Shown: positions 9,878 through 19,683, counted from the stretch's first letter. The stretch is DNA of 64,000 nt from Winogradskyella helgolandensis (GCF_013404085.1 NZ_JABFHO010000001.1:558001-622000), one strand, 5' to 3'. Notes: generated from the sequence alone by a model not told the origin. Numbers and translations: made by a program.

Positions 9878-11179
9878 ATGAAAAAAATCATAGTCTTATT
9901 AATCGTATTACCACTAATTACTTTTGCTCAAAGTGTATCAGGCACCTTTTCACCAGCTGAAGATTTCACCTATGCATTTCTATATCAAGCAACACCAGAA
10001 AGTGCCAATTACATTAATAGAGGACAATTAGATAGCATTGGTAATTTTGAAATTCAATTAGACTCAACTGTAACACCAGGTATTTATAAAATAGTATATG
10101 CGATTCCGCCAGAAGAGAATAATTTCGATTTTATATATGATGGCAAAGAAACCGTTGCTTTTAATTTTAGCAATGACAAAGGTGTAGAATTCACTCAGTC
10201 TGAAGAAAATAAACTTTGGACATCTTACTTAAAAAGTATAGAAATGGTCAACCAAACCATTAGTAATTATTACTCTAAAGACAATAATGACGAAAAAGGT
10301 TTTACTGCTATTTTCAAAACGTTAAGAGATACACAAATGGCTTACGAAGAATTAGCGAAAGACAAATTGGTTTTCAATTTTATTAAAGCAAATAGACCTT
10401 ATATTCCAACACAATATGAAGGCATTAGCACTTATTCGCAAAACCTTAAGCAGCATTATTTAAGTCAGGTTGATTTTGGAGATTATCTGCTACAGAGTTC
10501 TTCATATTTAATAGATCGAGTTACAGCGTATGTTTTCAACATGGTTGCAGATCCTAGTGAAGCCACCTATAAACAGCATATTGATGATGTTGCCGCAGCT
10601 ATTAATAATGACGATTTAAGTATTAAAACGAGTCTTTTAGAAATGCTTTGGCAGCGTTTTGTAGCATTAGAAAATAATAATCTTGCCAATTATATTACAG
10701 ACCGTTATTTGTTAGAATTAGCCAAATCTACTAACAATAAAGTTTTAGAAGATATGGTTATTTCTTTTAAAAACACCTCTATTGGGTCTAAGGCACCAGA
10801 TTTTGAAATCACCATAGGTAACAAAACAACAAGCTTACATCAATTAAATAACGCAGAAAACTACTTGCTAATCTTTTGGAGTAGTGGTTGTAGTCATTGC
10901 TTAAGCGAGTTGCCAAAAGTAAAAGACATGGTAGTAAGCAAACCCAATCTAAAAGTGGTTGCTTATGGGTTAGAAGATAATGCAAGAAAATGGGAAAAAG
11001 AAAAAGAAAACTATCCTGATTTTATTCATCAAATCGGTTTGGAAAAATGGGATAACCCAATTGTACAAACCTATGGTATTTCAGCTACTCCAATGTATTT
11101 TATTTTAGATGCTTCAAAAACAATTATCGCTAAGCCTTATGGTTTTGAGGAATTGGAAGTTTTATTGAAGGGCTTATAA
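9878..11179 (+). CDS. Secreted thioredoxin-like (TlpA/AhpC-type) protein with long N-terminal domain
   Basis: The 433-residue protein starts with a signal peptide (MKKIIVLLIVLPLITFAQ) and so is likely periplasmic. Residues 20-110 form a beta-rich domain like those preceding thioredoxin folds in Bacteroidota, followed by a helical linker. From about residue 300 (IGSKAPDFEIT) there is a TlpA-type fold with LLIFWSSGCSHCLSELPKVK as the redox site (CxxC as CSHC) and the cis-proline loop SATPMYFILD. It probably reduces or isomerises disulfides in exported proteins. The Cys-Ser-His-Cys site differs from the common CGPC or CxPC. It is followed after 7 bases by a zinc-ribbon gene. Confidence 0.85.
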   Translation: MKKIIVLLIVLPLITFAQSVSGTFSPAEDFTYAFLYQATPESANYINRGQLDSIGNFEIQLDSTVTPGIYKIVYAIPPEENNFDFIYDGKETVAFNFSNDKGVEFTQSEENKLWTSYLKSIEMVNQTISNYYSKDNNDEKGFTAIFKTLRDTQMAYEELAKDKLVFNFIKANRPYIPTQYEGISTYSQNLKQHYLSQVDFGDYLLQSSSYLIDRVTAYVFNMVADPSEATYKQHIDDVAAAINNDDLSIKTSLLEMLWQRFVALENNNLANYITDRYLLELAKSTNNKVLEDMVISFKNTSIGSKAPDFEITIGNKTTSLHQLNNAENYLLIFWSSGCSHCLSELPKVKDMVVSKPNLKVVAYGLEDNARKWEKEKENYPDFIHQIGLEKWDNPIVQTYGISATPMYFILDASKTIIAKPYGFEELEVLLKGL

Positions 11180-11186
11180 AATTTAC

Positions 11187-11792
11187 ATGTACAGTATTGA
11201 AGAAGTAAGAGAAAACTACAAACGTTTTACTGATGCGAAAATTGAAAATATCGCAAGAAACGAATCTAAAGGTTTAAGAAAAGAGATCCTTAATGTCTTA
11301 AAGGACGAAATTACAAGACGACATTTAAATCCAAGCCTTATTAATTGGGTTGATGCAGAAACTAAATCTTTCAATGGTTTAGAGCGTCAAAATCTTATTC
11401 GAAAAATTCAAAATCAACAGTGTCCAAAATGTTCTGAAAAAAGTAAACTTTATGGTTTTGAAACACACACCGTAAAATCATTTTTAATTGTAACTAGCAC
11501 GTCTAGAAATGAACAAATTCTTTGCAAAAACTGCGGTAAAGAAGCCAAATTTAATGCTATTATAATTACTTTACTTGCAGGTTGGTGGTCGATTAAAGGT
11601 TTTCTATTAACACCATTTACCATTATTAAAGACTTAAGTAACTTCTTATTTATTGATAAAATAAGTGATAGAATTCTGAACCTATTCGCCGATGATCTAA
11701 CGGGTTCTTTTAGAAGATACGGCACAGACGACAGTGTGATATCTCGACTTATTAAATGGAAAAATAATTCGGATGACAACACGTCTTATTAA
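11187..11792 (+). CDS. Zinc-ribbon protein of unknown function with one hydrophobic segment
   Basis: A 201-residue protein not assigned to a named family. Two CxxC pairs (CPKC near residue 75, CKNC near 112) are spaced as in a zinc ribbon. Between and after them lies a hydrophobic patch (NAIIITLLAGWWSIKGFLLT) that may sit in or on the membrane. The N-terminal ~60 residues are charged and helical. It starts 7 bases after the TlpA-type gene and is probably in the same transcript, which ends at the hairpins at 11797-11866. Confidence 0.6.
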   Translation: MYSIEEVRENYKRFTDAKIENIARNESKGLRKEILNVLKDEITRRHLNPSLINWVDAETKSFNGLERQNLIRKIQNQQCPKCSEKSKLYGFETHTVKSFLIVTSTSRNEQILCKNCGKEAKFNAIIITLLAGWWSIKGFLLTPFTIIKDLSNFLFIDKISDRILNLFADDLTGSFRRYGTDDSVISRLIKWKNNSDDNTSY

Positions 11793-11796
11793 AAAG

Positions 11797-11866
11797 AAAA
11801 CGCCCAGCAAAAACAAGTGTTTTAACTGAGCGTTTTGAAACTAAATAACCAACCAAATTTAGTTTC
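11797..11866. terminator. Two consecutive hairpins between convergent genes
   Basis: AAAACGCCCAG (11797-11807) pairs with CTGAGCGTTTT (11826-11836) with one mismatch. GAAACTAAA (11837-11845) pairs perfectly with TTTAGTTTC (11858-11866). They lie between stop codons of convergent genes and can end transcription from both sides. Confidence 0.7.
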
Positions 11867-11873
11867 ATTTCTT

Positions 11874-12839
11874 TTATATCATCGAAACTGATTCTAAAGT
11901 GTTTCGAGTGTTTGATCTTTTATTTTCTACTTTCTTTGTATTTTGTTTACGTTTTTTAAATCTATCGACGTCTGTTGTGGACTTGCCTTCAGTATCGGTA
12001 CTTCTATAATACTGAATGTATCCATTGCCTCTAAATTCATATAATGTTCCAGAATTTGCATGAAACAGCTCTACCGTACTATCATTAATAACGCTCAATT
12101 CGAAGTATTCATTGTCGAAGAAATCATAATCTAATGTTAATGTTTTTAAGTACCTATTTCCAGAGACATCTCCCACTCCATAATCACCTATAAAATCCCA
12201 ATAAATATTATTTGTGTTATGGACGTTTTGATCTTGAGAACTTCTAAATGTAGCATCGTTTCCACCAGATAAAAACTGTAAATAATTCTCATTATCAAAA
12301 TCATTTAGCGCTCCATAATTACTGGTATATGTTTTTTCCCAAGCTTCATATTCTTGTAAGAAATAATGAATATTATCATAGAAAATAAAATCATAGTCAA
12401 AGTTAGATTTTTGGTAACCCTCTAAAAAATATGAAGTATCATTAAAAGGATTATATAATTCAATGGTATTATTATCTACTTGGTACACATCAAAGCTATC
12501 ATAACCATCAATAATATGGTCGACATCCAATATCATATCGTAGGCATCATAATTCCCAATTTGAACACCATAACCATTACCTTGACTCCCAAAGCCAACC
12601 AAATTATTATTAGCATACAAACGACCATTATTAAACGACACCGTAAATGCAATTTGTAAAAATGGTGTTTCCCCATAGCCTTGTGTCGAATTAATATCAA
12701 CATACCATAAATCGTAAGATTTCAATAACTGATGTAATGAAATTTCTGGTTCGTCTATATAATAAGCGTCCTCTACATAACATGATGTAAACACTGTTGC
12801 CATAAATGCAAATCCTAATAGTAGTTTTATAGTCTTCAT
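11874..12839 (-). CDS. Flavobacterial lipoprotein of unknown function
   Basis: The 321-residue protein has a signal peptide with lipobox (ATVFTSCYVED), so it is a lipoprotein. The body is rich in Tyr, Asp and Asn with repeated beta-strand-like blocks (YDLWYVDINSTQGYGETPFL, FDYDFIFYDNIHYFLQEYE). Similar flavobacterial proteins are sometimes labelled nicotinic acid mononucleotide adenylyltransferase, but no nucleotidyltransferase motif (HxGH type) is visible, so that label is not supported. The last ~35 residues are strongly basic (DRFKKRKQNTKKVENKR), unusual for an acidic lipoprotein. Confidence 0.7.
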   Translation of the reverse strand: MKTIKLLLGFAFMATVFTSCYVEDAYYIDEPEISLHQLLKSYDLWYVDINSTQGYGETPFLQIAFTVSFNNGRLYANNNLVGFGSQGNGYGVQIGNYDAYDMILDVDHIIDGYDSFDVYQVDNNTIELYNPFNDTSYFLEGYQKSNFDYDFIFYDNIHYFLQEYEAWEKTYTSNYGALNDFDNENYLQFLSGGNDATFRSSQDQNVHNTNNIYWDFIGDYGVGDVSGNRYLKTLTLDYDFFDNEYFELSVINDSTVELFHANSGTLYEFRGNGYIQYYRSTDTEGKSTTDVDRFKKRKQNTKKVENKRSNTRNTLESVSMI

Positions 12840-13019
12840 AATTCGACGGTTTTATGGTTATTACTTATGAGAGTTTCAAAACCTGTGCCAAAAAATATTC
12901 TGAAGCTATTTTGATTGCTTCCAAAACCACATTTGTTCTAGTTATTTCCACATCTATAAAGTCTTTAAACAACGAAGTGTTAACATGGTTTTAGCTCGAA
13001 TAATTCTATAAATTTTCCG

Positions 13020-13027
13020 TAACTTTG
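13020..13027 (+). promoter_or_regulatory. gpsA -7 promoter box
   Basis: TAACTTTG matches the TAnnTTTG box exactly and lies 24 bases before the ATG at 13052. This box includes a TTG that opens the frame further upstream, which argues that the longer start is not used. Confidence 0.65.
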
Positions 13028-13051
13028 ATATACAAAACTGATTTAATCTCT

Positions 13052-14053
13052 ATGAGTGATACAACAAAATATGCCGTTTTTGGAGCAGGAAGTTGGGCTA
13101 CAGCCATTGTAAAAATGCTTTGCGAAAACTTAGAGGAAGTGGGTTGGTATATGCGAAGCGTTTACGCTAAAGAACACATCTTAAAAGAACAACATAACCC
13201 TAGTTATTTAAGTTCTGTTGAATTCAAAACTGAACAATTAAAACTGAGTAACGATATTAACGACATAGCAGATTGGGCAGATGTGCTTATTTTTGTGATT
13301 CCATCTGCTTTTATCCATGGTGAATTAGAGAAACTCACCACAGACATTAGCAAGAAAACCATAGTATCTGCTGTAAAAGGTATTATGCCAGAAACAGGGA
13401 AATTGGTTGGTGAGCACTTTCATGATGAATATAATATTCCGTTTGAAAACATTGCTGTGATTGCTGGTCCTTGCCATGCAGAAGAAGTTGCTTTAGAACG
13501 GTTATCCTATTTAACCATTGCTTGCGATGATAAAAAAAAGGCACAAGCCATCGCCAATAATTTATCGAGCGATTACATTAAAACCAAAACAAGTGATGAT
13601 GTTATTGGTATAGAATACGCTGTAATGCTGAAAAATATTTATGCTATCGCCGCCGGAATGGCTCACGGTTTAGGCTATGGCGATAATTTTCAGAGTGTCT
13701 TGATGAGTAACTCTATCAGAGAAATGAAACGCTTCATTAAAAAGATGCATAAGATGAAACGTAATATTAATAACTCGGCTTATTTGGGTGATTTATTAGT
13801 AACGGGTTATTCTGTATTTTCTAGAAACCGCATGTTTGGAAATATGATTGGTAAAGGCTACACCGTAAAATCTGCACAAATGGAAATGAATATGGTTGCA
13901 GAAGGTTATTACGCCACAAAAAGTGCTTTTGAATTAAATAAAAAGAACAAGAAAAAAACGCAGCTTCCTATAATAAATGCCGTTTACGATATTTTATATG
14001 AAGGAAAAGATGCTAAAAAAGTGTTTCAAAAATTAGTTGATAAGTTGGATTAG
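13052..14053 (+). CDS. gpsA: Glycerol-3-phosphate dehydrogenase [NAD(P)+]
   Basis: Makes sn-glycerol-3-phosphate from dihydroxyacetone phosphate for phospholipid synthesis. The protein (333 residues from MSDTTKYAV) has the Rossmann motif FGAGSWATAIVK, the lysine-containing strand IVSAVKGIMPETG, the catalytic-lysine region GIEYAVMLKNIYAIAAGMAHG, and the C-terminal helices of the family. The start at 13052 was chosen because the frame's upstream TTG (13025) overlaps the promoter box. A repeat-like hairpin follows directly at the stop codon. Confidence 0.93.
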   Translation: MSDTTKYAVFGAGSWATAIVKMLCENLEEVGWYMRSVYAKEHILKEQHNPSYLSSVEFKTEQLKLSNDINDIADWADVLIFVIPSAFIHGELEKLTTDISKKTIVSAVKGIMPETGKLVGEHFHDEYNIPFENIAVIAGPCHAEEVALERLSYLTIACDDKKKAQAIANNLSSDYIKTKTSDDVIGIEYAVMLKNIYAIAAGMAHGLGYGDNFQSVLMSNSIREMKRFIKKMHKMKRNINNSAYLGDLLVTGYSVFSRNRMFGNMIGKGYTVKSAQMEMNMVAEGYYATKSAFELNKKNKKKTQLPIINAVYDILYEGKDAKKVFQKLVDKLD

Positions 14054-14089
14054 CTTTTGGCTATTTGCCTTTAGCTGTTAGCCAAAAGC
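14053..14089. terminator. Repeat-like hairpin after gpsA
   Basis: GCTTTTGGCTA (14053-14063) pairs perfectly with TAGCCAAAAGC (14079-14089). Further partial copies (AAAAGGCTAAGAGCT) follow, so this looks like a decayed dispersed palindrome that also serves as terminator for the convergent genes. Confidence 0.6.
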
Positions 14090-14102
14090 AAAAGGCTAAG
14101 AG

Positions 14103-14498
14103 CTATTTTACCAAAACCCCTTTCAACTGCATCAAAGGAACAGTTTGTAAAGCCTTTTCGTTAATCGTATTCGTTCTGAATAAGTAGGTTTTATCAAACA
14201 TTTTATTGCCTTCAAAAAATGTGATTTTAAATTCGTTATTAAGCTCTAAAACTTTTTCTTGTAGGTATTCAATCTTAGCGTAACTTCTTGCTGGTAATTT
14301 TGCGATGGTGTGTCGCATTAATGGTGTTAATTTCTTTTCATTATACCCTCTAGAAACGATAAGGACCGTTTCTAAATCATTATCACTATTGTTAATAATA
14401 TAAGCGTTCCAATCTAGAGTTTTATATTCTATATGTTGTTCTTGTACTACAGCAACGTGTACATCATTTACTTCTGGAATTCTAATATCTTTTTTCAT
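14103..14498 (-). CDS. Conserved flavobacterial protein of unknown function
   Basis: A 131-residue soluble protein with no signal peptide. It contains WNAYIINNSDNDLETVLIVS, RHTIAKLPARSYAKIEYLQE and NNEFKITFFEGNKMFDKTYL, a beta-sandwich-like pattern. Family members have sometimes been named phenylalanyl-tRNA synthetase subunit alpha, but it has no synthetase motif, and the real pheS is at 21523-22542. A -7 box ends only four bases before the ATG, so the mRNA may be leaderless. Confidence 0.6.
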   Translation of the reverse strand: MKKDIRIPEVNDVHVAVVQEQHIEYKTLDWNAYIINNSDNDLETVLIVSRGYNEKKLTPLMRHTIAKLPARSYAKIEYLQEKVLELNNEFKITFFEGNKMFDKTYLFRTNTINEKALQTVPLMQLKGVLVK

Positions 14499-14502
14499 AG
14501 TG

Positions 14503-14520
14503 CAAAAATAGTAAACTATT
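14503..14520 (-). promoter_or_regulatory. Promoter with palindrome for the 131-residue protein gene
   Basis: On the minus strand TATTTTTG (14510 down to 14503) is an exact TAnnTTTG box, followed by CACT and then the ATG at 14498. The palindrome AATAGT-AA-ACTATT (14507-14520) overlaps it and also covers the stop codon of the tetR-type gene upstream. Confidence 0.5.
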
Positions 14521-15109
14521 CAAAATATGAATTAGAATAATCCTTAGCAATTATACCTCTAAGATTATTAGTGACTAAGTGCTTAAAGAGTTCAGATTCT
14601 GAATGGGATTCAAATAAATTATTCTCTTTAAATATTAAATGGTCTACTCTATAAAAATAGAGTTTCACTACCAATTCTAGATTAATATCTTTTTCTATAG
14701 CACCTAGTGCTTTACCTTTTTTTAATAAGTCTAATACAATGCTATTTGCTAACGCTTCAATAAAATCATTATAAAGCTTATTGGCTTTTGGATAATATTT
14801 TTCTATTCCAAAAATAAAAGAGGGTTTAAAGTACTGTAAATACTGAAACCCTCTTTTGTAAATTAACATAACACTCAAAACAGGATCATTAGCATTGCTG
14901 ATAATAATCCTATCGATATCTTCTTTATATTCATTTATAATACTTTCGACACTACTGGATACTAAGTCTTCTTTATTTTTAAAAAATGAATAAATTGTTT
15001 TTTTTGATATGCCGAGCTCTCTAGCTAAATCATCTAATGTCACATGCTTACTCCCGTATTGGGTAAACTGTTCTATAGAGCATTTTAACAATGTAGCTTT
15101 AGTAATCAT
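14516..15109 (-). CDS. TetR/AcrR-family transcriptional regulator
   Basis: The 197-residue protein has a TetR helix-turn-helix at residues 22-50 (TLDDLARELGISKKTIYSFF) followed by KNKEDLV and a divergent helical ligand domain. It is the last gene of the efflux operon, starting 12 bases after the TolC-family stop. The position suggests that it senses an efflux substrate and represses the operon, although the palindrome at the operon promoter could belong to the GbsR-type regulator instead. Confidence 0.88.
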   Translation of the reverse strand: MITKATLLKCSIEQFTQYGSKHVTLDDLARELGISKKTIYSFFKNKEDLVSSSVESIINEYKEDIDRIIISNANDPVLSVMLIYKRGFQYLQYFKPSFIFGIEKYYPKANKLYNDFIEALANSIVLDLLKKGKALGAIEKDINLELVVKLYFYRVDHLIFKENNLFESHSESELFKHLVTNNLRGIIAKDYSNSYFE

Positions 15110-15121
15110 GTTTACATTATT

Positions 15122-16540
15122 TTATTTCCAACCACCTCCAAGAGCTTCATATAAATCTACGATAGACACTAATTGTTGTAATTGGCTATCTATGATATTA
15201 AGCTCTGCACTCAAGGCACTTTGTCTTGCGGTTAATAAATCTAAATAGTTAGCGTAACCATTTTTAAGTAATTCTTCCGAGTTGGCTTCAGCAGTACGCA
15301 ACGCTTCGACTTCATTTTTTCTAAATTCGAATTTCTTCATCTCCGCTTCATAAGAATACAACGCATTAGACACTTCATTACCTGCAACCAATAAGGTTTT
15401 CTTAAAATTTAAAAGTGAAGCTTCTTGATTTGCAAGTGCAACTTCTTTTTGAGTTTTTAGTTTTCTGTTATTTAAAATGGGTTGTGTTAAGCCACCAATT
15501 ACCGTCGCAAATAAAGAATTAGCATTAAATAATTTATCTAACTCTAAACTTTGCAAGCCTCCTGAAGCACTTAATGTTAAAGACGGATAAAAGCTACTAT
15601 TCGCAACATTGGTTAACTCAAAAGATTCAATTAAACCATACTCAGCAGCCATAACATCTGGTCTATTACTAAGCAATGTGGCTGGTAAACCTAGTTTTAT
15701 ATCTTCATCAATTTTTTGAATATCTAAACTGCTTCTTTCAAAATGTTGTGCCGATTTACCTAATAGAATACTTAAGGTGTTTTCAGTTTTAAAAATAGCG
15801 GTTTCAATATCAACTTGTAAAGCTCTTGCACTATTATATTGCGCGATATTTTGATCTACTGCAACCTGTGTTACTTGGCCAGCTTCTTTTAATGCTTTAA
15901 TAGTTGTTACACCACTTTCTCTAGTGGCAATGGTCTGTTTAGTGACTTCCAACTGTGCATCTAAAGCTAGTAAGTTGTAATACGTGTTGGCAATGCTAGA
16001 CACAAGCTGCGTTTTTATCAGCTGATGTCCTGCTACACTTTGTAAATAACCTGCTTGTGTTGCTCGTTTATTACTTCTTATTTTCCCCCATATGTCGGCT
16101 TCCCAAGCTAAGTTTGCCGTAATATCATAAGTATCTATACCTCCACTAAACAATGCACCAAACTGACTATTCTCTGACAATTCTTGGTGTGTTGCATTGG
16201 CACCAATACTTGCCGTTGGTAAATATCCAGACTTACCTTGTTTTGCATAAGCTTCAGCAGCTAACATTTGTTGCAATGCGATGCGCACATCCATATTATT
16301 TTGAAGACCTTCTTCAATATATTGTTGAAGATATTGATCTGTAAATAAATATTTCCAAGATACATCTGCCATAGACACACTGTCCGTTGGCAAATTATCT
16401 GTTCTGTAAAGTGCTTCCGTTTCTGAGTCTAATTCTGGTCTTACATAATCTTGTGCTACAAAGCAACTTTGTAATGTGATTGCAACAATTAGCAATAGTG
16501 CTCCTTTACTAAAATTTCTATGTTTTATAATTGATGTCAT
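15122..16540 (-). CDS. TolC-family outer-membrane efflux lipoprotein (NodT/OprM type)
   Basis: The outer-membrane channel of the tripartite pump. The 472-residue protein has a lipobox near residue 26 (TLQSCFVAQD), then two repeats of the OEP fold. Typical family stretches are WEADIWGKIRSNKRA (first repeat) and SNRPDVMAAEYGLIES (second repeat). The C-terminus VDLYEALGGGWK is characteristic of NodT-type proteins. Five bases separate it from the RND permease gene. Translation probably starts at the ATG at 16540 (MTSIIKHRNFSKG). Confidence 0.93.
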   Translation of the reverse strand: MTSIIKHRNFSKGALLLIVAITLQSCFVAQDYVRPELDSETEALYRTDNLPTDSVSMADVSWKYLFTDQYLQQYIEEGLQNNMDVRIALQQMLAAEAYAKQGKSGYLPTASIGANATHQELSENSQFGALFSGGIDTYDITANLAWEADIWGKIRSNKRATQAGYLQSVAGHQLIKTQLVSSIANTYYNLLALDAQLEVTKQTIATRESGVTTIKALKEAGQVTQVAVDQNIAQYNSARALQVDIETAIFKTENTLSILLGKSAQHFERSSLDIQKIDEDIKLGLPATLLSNRPDVMAAEYGLIESFELTNVANSSFYPSLTLSASGGLQSLELDKLFNANSLFATVIGGLTQPILNNRKLKTQKEVALANQEASLLNFKKTLLVAGNEVSNALYSYEAEMKKFEFRKNEVEALRTAEANSEELLKNGYANYLDLLTARQSALSAELNIIDSQLQQLVSIVDLYEALGGGWK

Positions 16541-16545
16541 AGTTC

Positions 16546-19500
16546 TTAATCTTCAATAGTTTGTACTGCTGGTTTACTTGAAATTTTTTCTTGTAACCAC
16601 TGAAATAATATAAATAGGATAGGAATGACGAAAACACCTAAAATAGTTCCGATTAACAAGCCTCCAACGGCTCCAGACCCTATAGATCGGTTTCCTTCAG
16701 ACCCAACACCTTTAGCTAGTACTAATGGCATTAATCCTAATATAAAAGCAAATGACGTCATTAAAATTGGACGTAAACGTACTTTTGCACCAGTGATAGC
16801 TGCATCAACAATATCCTCGCCCGATCGTCGTCTCTGTAGTGCGATTTCTACAATAAGTATGGCATTTTTAGCTAATAAACCAATAAGCATAATTAAGGAA
16901 ATCTGGAAATAAATATTATTCTCTAATCCTAAAAGATTCGTGGTTATATAAGCGCCAAAGACTCCAAATGGTAATGATAGAATTACAGCGAATGGTAATA
17001 AATAACTTTCATATTGTGCACTTAATAAGAAATACACAAACAGAATACTTAAGATAAAAATAAACGTCGTTTGGTTTCCTGCACTAACCTCTTCACGAGT
17101 TAAACCAGAATAAGCAACCGTATAATTACTTGGTAATTTGGCAACCTCTTCTTCTATAACTCTAATAGCATCACCTGTACTAAACCCTTCGTTAGTTGCA
17201 CCGGTTATACTTGTTGAATTTAATAAATTGAAACGCGTTACCGATTGTGGTCCATAAACTCTTTCTAAGTTTACAAACTGTGTAATTGGCGTCATTTCGC
17301 CAGTATTTGTTCTTACATACATGCTATTTAAAGCACTAACATCTGCTCTGTCCTCAGGTAATGCCTGAATATATACTCTAAATTGTTTTCCGAATTTAGA
17401 AAAATCGGATGCATATATGCCACCTATATAGCCTTGTAATGTTGAAAAAATACTCGATATATCGACCCCTTTTTCTTTTGCTAAAGGCACATTAACTTCC
17501 ATCTCATATTGTGGATAGCTCGTATTAAAAGACGACTGTGCGTACTTAATTTCAGGATGACTCATTAAAGCCATTGTGAAATCTTTATTAGCTTGATCTA
17601 AATCGGTGAATTCACCTCCAAATTTATCTAATAAGTTCACTTCAAATCCTGCTGAGTTACCAAATCCACGTATACTAGGTGGTGAGAAGAAAATAATTTT
17701 AGCCTCTGGAATTCCTGCAGCAATACCAAATAATTTTCCTGTAATAGCTTGTGCTGACAATGATGGATCTTCACGATCACCCCAATCCTCTAACTTAATA
17801 ATTCCCATACCATAGTTGGAACCAGAACCGTTAATTAAACTTCTACCTTTAATAACATTTACACCAATAACACCTTCCATACCTTCTATTTTAGAGTATA
17901 GGTTTCTGGCTACGGCATCTGTTCTATCTAAAGATGCACCAGCTGGTAATTCAATATTGGCGAAAATAATACCTCTATCTTCATTAGGAACAAAACCTGT
18001 AGGTGTGTTGTTTGCTGCCCAATAAATACCAACAACGGCTATCATTAGTAAGACTACCGATATGAATTTTTTCTTGTATAAGAATTGAAGTGAATTTCCG
18101 TATTTGTTTATTGTAGCATTAAATCCACGATTAAAAAGTGCGTAAAAACGCTTTAATGGGCTTTTTCCTTTAAGTTCTTCATCATCGTTGTGTGACTTTA
18201 ATAATAGTGCACATAAAGCCGGACTTAATGTTAAGGCATTTACAGCAGAAATTAAAATCGCAATAATTAAAGTGACTCCAAACTGCTCGTAGAATACACC
18301 TGTTGGACCAGTTACAAAAGTTACTGGAATAAATACAGCAGCCATGACTAATGTAATTGAAATAATTGCTCCAGAAATTTCATTCATGGCCGTTAACGTT
18401 GCCTTCTTTGGATCTTTTTCACCTTCATCCATTTTAGCATGGACGGCTTCCACAACTACAATGGCATCATCGACCACAATACCAATAGCAAGAACTAATG
18501 CAAATAGCGTCAACAAATTAATGGAATACCCAAAAACATTCAAGAAAAAGAACGTACCAATAATAGAAACAGGTACAGCAATCGCTGGAATTAATGTTGA
18601 ACGGAAATCTTGCAAGAAAATAAACACCACTAAGAATACTAATAGAAAAGCTTCTAATAAAGTGTGAATTACTTTTTCTATAGATGCGTTTAAGAATAAA
18701 CTCGTATCATAAGGTACAAAAATACCTAAGCCTTCCGGTAAATCATTTTCTACCGCATCTAAAGTCGTTTTAATACCTTCAATAATTTCTTGTGCATTAG
18801 AACCTTTCGTTTGAAAAATCCCCATAAAAACCGCTGGGTGACCTAAACTCATGGCGTTAGCCGCATAAGATTGTGCATCTAATTCAATAGTAGCCACATC
18901 TTTTAAGCGCAAAAACTCACCATTTCCTAAAGCTTTAATTACAATATCACTGTATTGTGCTTCGTCTTTAAAACGACCACTATAGGTTAACGTATATGAA
19001 AATGATTCACCACTATTTTGACCTAAAGACCCTGCTGCCGCTTCTAAGTTTTGTTCTGCTAGAGCCGCTGAAATATCTGAAGGAATTAGATTATAAGCTG
19101 CTAATTTATCTGGTTTTAACCAAATACGCATGGCATAATCTTGTTGTGAAAATACACTAACATCACCAACACCACTTATACGTTGCATGGCAGGAATAAC
19201 GTTAATTTTTAAATAATTCTGAATAAATGTCGCATCATAATTCTCACTTTCAGAATACATCGAAACAAACATTAATGCACTTGTTTCTTGTTTTTGTGTG
19301 GTGACACCAGTTTGCGTTACCTCTTGTGGTAGTAATGGAGTTGCTCGTGCTACACGATTTTGCACATTTACAGCTGCAATATCTGCATCCATATCTTGAT
19401 CAAAATAGACTGTAATTTCTGCCGTTCCGGTATTTGATGCCGTAGAGGTAATATATGTCATTCCTTCTACTCCATTAATTTGCTCTTCTATAGGAATAAT

Positions 19501-19683
19501 AACACTCTCTAAAACGGTTTCTGCATTAGCACCTGTATAAGTTGCGGATACTTTAATTGTAGGTGGCGCAATATCTGGATATTCCTCTATAGGTAAAGTA
19601 CCAATACTAATAGCTCCTAGTAAAACTATAATGATAGAGATTACTGTTGAAAGTACTGGTCTTTCAATAAATGTTTTTAACAT
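16546..19683 (-). CDS. RND multidrug efflux permease (HAE1/AcrB type)
   Basis: The inner-membrane proton antiporter of the pump, 1045 residues with twelve membrane spans in two halves. It opens MLKTFIERPVLSTVISIIIV. The proton-relay aspartates are in GIVVDDAIVVVE and the matching lysine is in GLLAKNAILIVE, so the transport core is intact. PNEDRG (as FVPNEDRGIIFANIELP) and the porter-domain motifs are present. The family exports hydrophobic drugs, detergents and bile-type compounds; the substrate cannot be read from sequence. It ends five bases before the channel gene. Confidence 0.95.
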   Translation of the reverse strand: MLKTFIERPVLSTVISIIIVLLGAISIGTLPIEEYPDIAPPTIKVSATYTGANAETVLESVIIPIEEQINGVEGMTYITSTASNTGTAEITVYFDQDMDADIAAVNVQNRVARATPLLPQEVTQTGVTTQKQETSALMFVSMYSESENYDATFIQNYLKINVIPAMQRISGVGDVSVFSQQDYAMRIWLKPDKLAAYNLIPSDISAALAEQNLEAAAGSLGQNSGESFSYTLTYSGRFKDEAQYSDIVIKALGNGEFLRLKDVATIELDAQSYAANAMSLGHPAVFMGIFQTKGSNAQEIIEGIKTTLDAVENDLPEGLGIFVPYDTSLFLNASIEKVIHTLLEAFLLVFLVVFIFLQDFRSTLIPAIAVPVSIIGTFFFLNVFGYSINLLTLFALVLAIGIVVDDAIVVVEAVHAKMDEGEKDPKKATLTAMNEISGAIISITLVMAAVFIPVTFVTGPTGVFYEQFGVTLIIAILISAVNALTLSPALCALLLKSHNDDEELKGKSPLKRFYALFNRGFNATINKYGNSLQFLYKKKFISVVLLMIAVVGIYWAANNTPTGFVPNEDRGIIFANIELPAGASLDRTDAVARNLYSKIEGMEGVIGVNVIKGRSLINGSGSNYGMGIIKLEDWGDREDPSLSAQAITGKLFGIAAGIPEAKIIFFSPPSIRGFGNSAGFEVNLLDKFGGEFTDLDQANKDFTMALMSHPEIKYAQSSFNTSYPQYEMEVNVPLAKEKGVDISSIFSTLQGYIGGIYASDFSKFGKQFRVYIQALPEDRADVSALNSMYVRTNTGEMTPITQFVNLERVYGPQSVTRFNLLNSTSITGATNEGFSTGDAIRVIEEEVAKLPSNYTVAYSGLTREEVSAGNQTTFIFILSILFVYFLLSAQYESYLLPFAVILSLPFGVFGAYITTNLLGLENNIYFQISLIMLIGLLAKNAILIVEIALQRRRSGEDIVDAAITGAKVRLRPILMTSFAFILGLMPLVLAKGVGSEGNRSIGSGAVGGLLIGTILGVFVIPILFILFQWLQEKISSKPAVQTIED

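Noticed and set aside
11874..12839. Nicotinic acid mononucleotide adenylyltransferase label for the lipoprotein
   Set aside because: It is an exported lipoprotein without the nucleotidyltransferase motif.
13025..13051. Nine extra codons at the gpsA start (TTG at 13025)
   Set aside because: They overlap the TAACTTTG promoter box, and the ATG at 13052 gives the normal N-terminus.
14103..14498. Second phenylalanyl-tRNA synthetase gene
   Set aside because: Such a label is known for this family, but no synthetase motif is visible in the 131 residues.
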